From the NCBI RefSeq assembly GCF_000620765.1, contig NZ_JIAK01000008.1, forward strand, positions 1 through 64,000: a stretch of 64,000 nt of DNA. Reading direction: 5' to 3'. Shown piece by piece: positions 60,676 through 64,000 of the stretch (the stretch's first letter is position 1; each line of letters begins with the position of its first letter). This DNA is from Desulfovermiculus halophilus DSM 18834. GTDB lineage: Bacteria; Desulfobacterota; Desulfovibrionia; Desulfovibrionales; Desulfothermaceae. Both the position numbers and the translations under genes were made by a program. The notes beneath the pieces were generated by a model that was not told the origin of the DNA, searched no databases, and was given only the letters and a program-made list of their open reading frames with translations.

Positions 60676-61302
60676 ATGGCCGAACAGTATCAAAGCGTAG
60701 ACGAATACTTGCAAACGCTGCAGCAGCAGCTCAAAGACAATCCGCAGGATGGGGTTGCCCACTACAATCTCGGCTGCGTGCTCATCGGAAAAGGCGAATA
60801 CGAGAAGGCGGAGCAGGAGCTGAAGACAGCGATTCAGTTGACGCCTGATCTGGCTGAGGCCTATGTTCAGCTCGGCGGACTGGCCTTGCGCAATGGGGAC
60901 CTGATGACCTGTTTGAGCTTCAACAAGAAGGCCACAGAGCTGCGGCCCAGGTTTGCGGTTCCGCACGGAAACATCGGCTTCGTCCAGATGCAGCTGGGGA
61001 AGGTGGACGAGGCAGTGGCTGCCCTGCGCCGGGCTCTGAGCTTCGATCCGAAGTTTGTCCAGGCCAGGTCCACCCTGGGCAGCGCCTACCTGATGCAAGG
61101 GGATATTGACGGCTGCATTGAGCAGTGCCGGCAGGTGATCACGGAGCAGCCCACCTTTGGTCCAGCCTATAACAATCTGTGCTTAGCCTATATCCAGCTG
61201 CAGGACTACGACCAGGCGATAGAGAATTGTGATCTGGCTATCAAGTACGGCTATGAGATGCCGGACGATATCCTGCAGGAACTCCAGCCGTACCGGAAGT
61301 AG
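60676..61302 (+). CDS. tetratricopeptide-repeat protein
   Basis: 208 residues with about five 34-residue TPR units: GVAHYNLGCVLIGKGEYEKA, AEAYVQLGGLALRNGD, AVPHGNIGFVQMQLGKVDEA, VQARSTLGSAYLMQGD and GPAYNNLCLAYIQLQDYDQA. No signal peptide, so a cytoplasmic scaffold. It lies directly upstream of the dsrAB promoter. Confidence 0.88.
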   Translation: MAEQYQSVDEYLQTLQQQLKDNPQDGVAHYNLGCVLIGKGEYEKAEQELKTAIQLTPDLAEAYVQLGGLALRNGDLMTCLSFNKKATELRPRFAVPHGNIGFVQMQLGKVDEAVAALRRALSFDPKFVQARSTLGSAYLMQGDIDGCIEQCRQVITEQPTFGPAYNNLCLAYIQLQDYDQAIENCDLAIKYGYEMPDDILQELQPYRK

Positions 61303-61392
61303 TGGCGGCAACTCCGGCCCGTGCCCGGTCGATCACGAGTGATTCGGGAGGCTGAAAACCCGCGCCTTTTGGGTCCTCAGTCGTGTTGGGCC

Positions 61393-61422
61393 TTGACAAA
61401 GCCCATATCTTGTCCCTAATAT
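61393..61422 (+). promoter_or_regulatory. sigma-70 promoter of dsrAB
   Basis: TTGACA (61393-61398), 18-base spacer, TAATAT (61417-61422). Start near 61430 gives a leader of about 85 bases. A GAAGGAGG ribosome site precedes the dsrA ATG. Confidence 0.78.
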
Positions 61423-61514
61423 CACAAACTCCATGGCATGAGGCCGAGATTACCATAGATGTTGGAATTGTTTTGTACTCCAAAACCTTATGACTACGAG
61501 AAGGAGGCTGAGTA

Positions 61515-62831
61515 ATGGCATTCAAGCATGAAACCCCTTTGCTGGACCAGCTTGAGAGCGGGCCATGGCCAAGCTTTGTGTCCGATTTGAAGCGGCAGGC
61601 CACGCATCGGAAAGAAAACCCGGACAATGTCGAATATCAGATCGACACCGATTGCGTTGAGGATATCCTTGGCGTTGTTGAGCTGTCCTACAAGGAAAAG
61701 GAAGTGCACTGGAAGCACGGCGGCATTGTCGGTGTGTTCGGCTACGGCGGGGGAGTCATTGGCCGGTACTGTGACCAACCCGAGCAGTTTCCCGGGGTTG
61801 CCCATTTCCACACCCTCCGGGTCAATCAGCCCAACGGCAAGTACTACACCACCGATTATCTGCGCAGAATCTGTGATCTGTGGGATTTCCGCGGCAGCGG
61901 GGTCATGAATATGCACGGTTCCACCGGGGACATCATCTTTTTGGGTACCCGGACCGAGCAGCTGGAAGAGATCTTCTACGAGATGACCCACAAGATGGAT
62001 CAGGACCTGGGCGGATCAGGCTCCAACCTGCGCACCCCGTCCTGCTGCCTGGGCGAGTCCCGCTGCGAGTGGGCCTGCTACAACACCCAGGAGCTCTGCT
62101 ACCAGCTGACCCACGAATATCAGGACGAGCTGCATCGTCCCGCCTTCCCCTACAAGTTCAAGTTCAAGTTCGACGGCTGCCCCAACGGCTGCGTGGCTGC
62201 CATTGCCCGGGCGGACATGTCCTTTCTCGGGACCTGGAGGGACAACATCCGCATCGATCAGGAAGCGGTCAAGGCCTATGTGGGCGGAGAGCTTCCTCCC
62301 AACGGCGGCGCCCACTCCGGCCGGGACTGGGGTCCCTTCGACATCCAGAAGGAAGTCATCGATCGGTGCCCGACCCAATGCATGTGGATGGAAGGCGATC
62401 AGCTGAAGATCAACGACAAGGAATGCAACCGGTGCATGCACTGCATCAATGTCATGCCCCGCGCTCTGCGTCCCGGCGAGGACAAGGGACTGTCCATCCT
62501 GGTCGGGGCCAAGGCCCCCATCCTGGACGGCGCGCAGATGAGCTCCATGCTCGTACCGTTCATGAAGGTGGAAGAGCCCTACGACGACATCAAGGAAGTC
62601 ATCGAGAATATCTGGGATTGGTGGATGGAAGAAGGCAAGAACCGGGAACGCCTGGGCGAGCTGATCAAGCGGCAGGGATTCCAGAAGCTTCTGGATATGA
62701 CCGGATTGAAGGCCCTGGCCCAGCACGTTCAAGAGCCGCGGCACAACCCCTACATCTTCTGGAGAGAAGAAGAAGTGCCCGGTGGGTTCAGTCAAGACAT
62801 CACTGATTTCAGGAAACGCCATCAACGCTAA
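61515..62831 (+). CDS. dsrA: dissimilatory sulfite reductase alpha subunit
   Basis: 438 residues, normal DsrA length. Siroheme-[4Fe-4S] ligands lie in TPSCCLGESRCEWACYN and FDGCPNGC. An inserted ferredoxin domain has CPTQCMW and CNRCMHCINVMPRAL. It reduces sulfite with DsrB and DsrC in the cytoplasm. Reductive-type enzyme, consistent with the sulfate-reducer gene set; dsrB follows after 12 bases. Confidence 0.98.
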   Translation: MAFKHETPLLDQLESGPWPSFVSDLKRQATHRKENPDNVEYQIDTDCVEDILGVVELSYKEKEVHWKHGGIVGVFGYGGGVIGRYCDQPEQFPGVAHFHTLRVNQPNGKYYTTDYLRRICDLWDFRGSGVMNMHGSTGDIIFLGTRTEQLEEIFYEMTHKMDQDLGGSGSNLRTPSCCLGESRCEWACYNTQELCYQLTHEYQDELHRPAFPYKFKFKFDGCPNGCVAAIARADMSFLGTWRDNIRIDQEAVKAYVGGELPPNGGAHSGRDWGPFDIQKEVIDRCPTQCMWMEGDQLKINDKECNRCMHCINVMPRALRPGEDKGLSILVGAKAPILDGAQMSSMLVPFMKVEEPYDDIKEVIENIWDWWMEEGKNRERLGELIKRQGFQKLLDMTGLKALAQHVQEPRHNPYIFWREEEVPGGFSQDITDFRKRHQR

Positions 62832-62843
62832 GGGAGGAACGCT

Positions 62844-64000
62844 ATGGCTTTTGTGTCATCCGGATATAACCCAGATAAGCCGATGGAAGATCGGATTACG
62901 GATATTGGGAACCACCACTACGGCGAGTTCCTGCCTCCGGTTATCAAGAACAACTTCGGCAAGTGGCAGTGGCATGAGATCCTGGAGCCGGGCGTCCTCA
63001 TGCACAAGGCCGAGGGCGGGGACGAGGTCTACACCGTCCGCGTCGGCGGCATGCGTCTGATGAGCGTCGAGTTCGCCCGCGAGATCTGCGAGATCGCAGA
63101 CAAGCACTGCGACGGCTATGTCCGCTTCACCACCCGGAACAACATCGAGTTCATGGTGGACAGCAAGGACAAGGTCGAGCCCCTGAAGCAGGACCTGATG
63201 AGCCGGAAGATGGAAGGCGGTTCCTACAAGTTCCCCATCGGCGGAACAGGTGCCGGGCTGACCAATATCATTCATACCCAGGGCTGGATCCATTGCCATA
63301 CCCCGGCAACAGACGCCTCGGGCACGGTGAAGGTGGTCATGGACGAGCTCTTTGAAGAGTTCCAGAACATGCGTCTGCCCGCTCAGCTGCGCATCTCCAT
63401 GGCCTGCTGCTTGAACATGTGCGGGGCTGTGCACTGCTCAGACATCGCCATTTTGGGCTATCACCGCAAGCCGCCGATGATCGACGACGAATTCCTGGAC
63501 AACCTGTGCGAGATTCCTTTGGCCATCGCCGCATGCCCCACCGCGGCCATCAAGCCCAAGAAGAAGGAGATCACCTCCGAGCGCACAGGGGAGAAAAAGG
63601 AAGTCAAGAGCGTTGAGATCAACGTGGAAAAATGCATGTACTGCGGGAACTGCTACACCATGTGCCCCTCCCTGCCCCTGGCCAATGCCGAGGGCGACGG
63701 AATCGTGCTCATGGCCGGCGGCAAGGTGTCCAACCGGATCAGCGCCCCCAAGTTCTCCAAGGTCGTGGTTGCATTCATCCCCAACGAGCCTCCGCGCTGG
63801 CCGACACTGGCCAAGACCATCCGCCAGATCGTGGAAGCCTACGAAAAGAACGCCCGCAAGTACGAGCGGCTGGGCGAATGGGCTGAGCGGATCGGCTGGG
63901 AGAAGTTCTTTGAGGTCACCGGTCTGGAGTTCTCGCATCATTTGATCGACGACTTCCGGGATCCTGCCTACTACACCTGGCGGCAGACCTCGAACTTCAA
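62844..64000 (+). CDS. dsrB: dissimilatory sulfite reductase beta subunit (cut at window edge)
   Basis: 385 codons visible with no stop; relatives are about 381-390, so only the last few residues are missing. Cluster motifs [13 protein letters not shown] and the ferredoxin domain [17 protein letters not shown] are intact, and the end [15 protein letters not shown] is diagnostic. A GGGAGGAA ribosome site precedes ATG 62844. In related genomes dsrD would follow. Confidence 0.98.
   Translation, partial: MAFVSSGYNPDKPMEDRITDIGNHHYGEFLPPVIKNNFGKWQWHEILEPGVLMHKAEGGDEVYTVRVGGMRLMSVEFAREICEIADKHCDGYVRFTTRNNIEFMVDSKDKVEPLKQDLMSRKMEGGSYKFPIGGTGAGLTNIIHTQGWIHCHTPATDASGTVKVVMDELFEEFQNMRLPAQLRISMACCLNMCGAVHCSDIAILGYHRKPPMIDDEFLDNLCEIPLAIAACPTAAIKPKKKEITSERTGEKKEVKSVEINVEKCMYCGNCYTMCPSLPLANAEGDGIVLMAGGKVSNRISAPKFSKVVVAFIPNEPPRWPTLAKTIRQIVEAYEKNARKYERLGEWAERIGWEKFFEVTGLEFSHHLIDDFRDPAYYTWRQTSNF

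Overview
This 64-kb window looks like chromosome of a sulfate-reducing bacterium of the Desulfovibrionales/Desulfohalobiaceae type (inference). The right end carries dsrMKJOP, a ferredoxin and dsrAB, the membrane and catalytic parts of dissimilatory sulfite reduction. The rest fits: iron-dependent alcohol dehydrogenase with aldehyde:ferredoxin oxidoreductase, a full Mla lipid-transport set, a LUD protein, a TRAP transporter and a homoserine-kinase-type phosphoglycerate-mutase homologue next to hom. Most genes are GC-rich; the AT-rich gene at 1.15-2.23 kb stands out as foreign.

Layout. 0-5.8 kb: a broken defence-type island on the minus strand: SNF2 helicase with DUF3883, a HEPN/zinc-ribbon protein, and a DUF1156 methylase cut by an ISL3-family insertion sequence that runs off the left edge. 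6.1-6.9 kb: initiator tRNA-Met with its own promoter and terminator, and a LUD gene. 7.5-12.6 kb: rpmH-rnpA-yidD-yidC-jag-mnmE, facing rnr. 15.3-20.3 kb: a fused remnant of an alcohol dehydrogenase and an NtrC-type regulator, then a sigma-54-driven alcohol dehydrogenase, AOR and a partner protein. 20.4-24.6 kb: mlaE-F-D-C-A, with an unusual C-terminal domain on MlaF. 24.8-28.2 kb: uvrA and a DUF3786 gene. 28.2-33.5 kb: TRAP transporter (dctM frameshifted), TetR regulator with a palindromic operator, and divergent gamma-glutamyltransferase. 33.6-40.8 kb: two tandem dynamin-like GTPases, a zinc-ribbon protein, a YdbH-like AsmA-family protein and its DUF1318 lipoprotein partner. 40.8-46.8 kb: radical SAM protein, trpB2 behind what reads as a complete tryptophan attenuator, dodecin, YcaO and a HAD phosphatase. 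47.1-51.3 kb: aminotransferase-hom-apgM-thioesterase operon. 51.7-53.1 kb: hsp20 and htpX. 53.2-64 kb: the dsr region.

The two strongest unexpected signals are these. (1) A family of miniature mobile elements with ends 5'-GGYTCTTSGAC: six copies of 56, 79, 153, 275, 284 and 417 bp, each flanked by an 8-bp target duplication (four perfect, two with one mismatch), plus one truncated copy. The larger copies have a long imperfect-palindrome core, one holds a nested insertion, and several sit just upstream of start codons. (2) A trp-type ribosome-mediated attenuator before trpB2: a 30-residue leader peptide with Trp-Ser-Trp, an antiterminator pairing and a terminator in the textbook geometry.

All calls come from reading the sequence and translations. 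No database search was run, so family names rest on recognised motifs and order.
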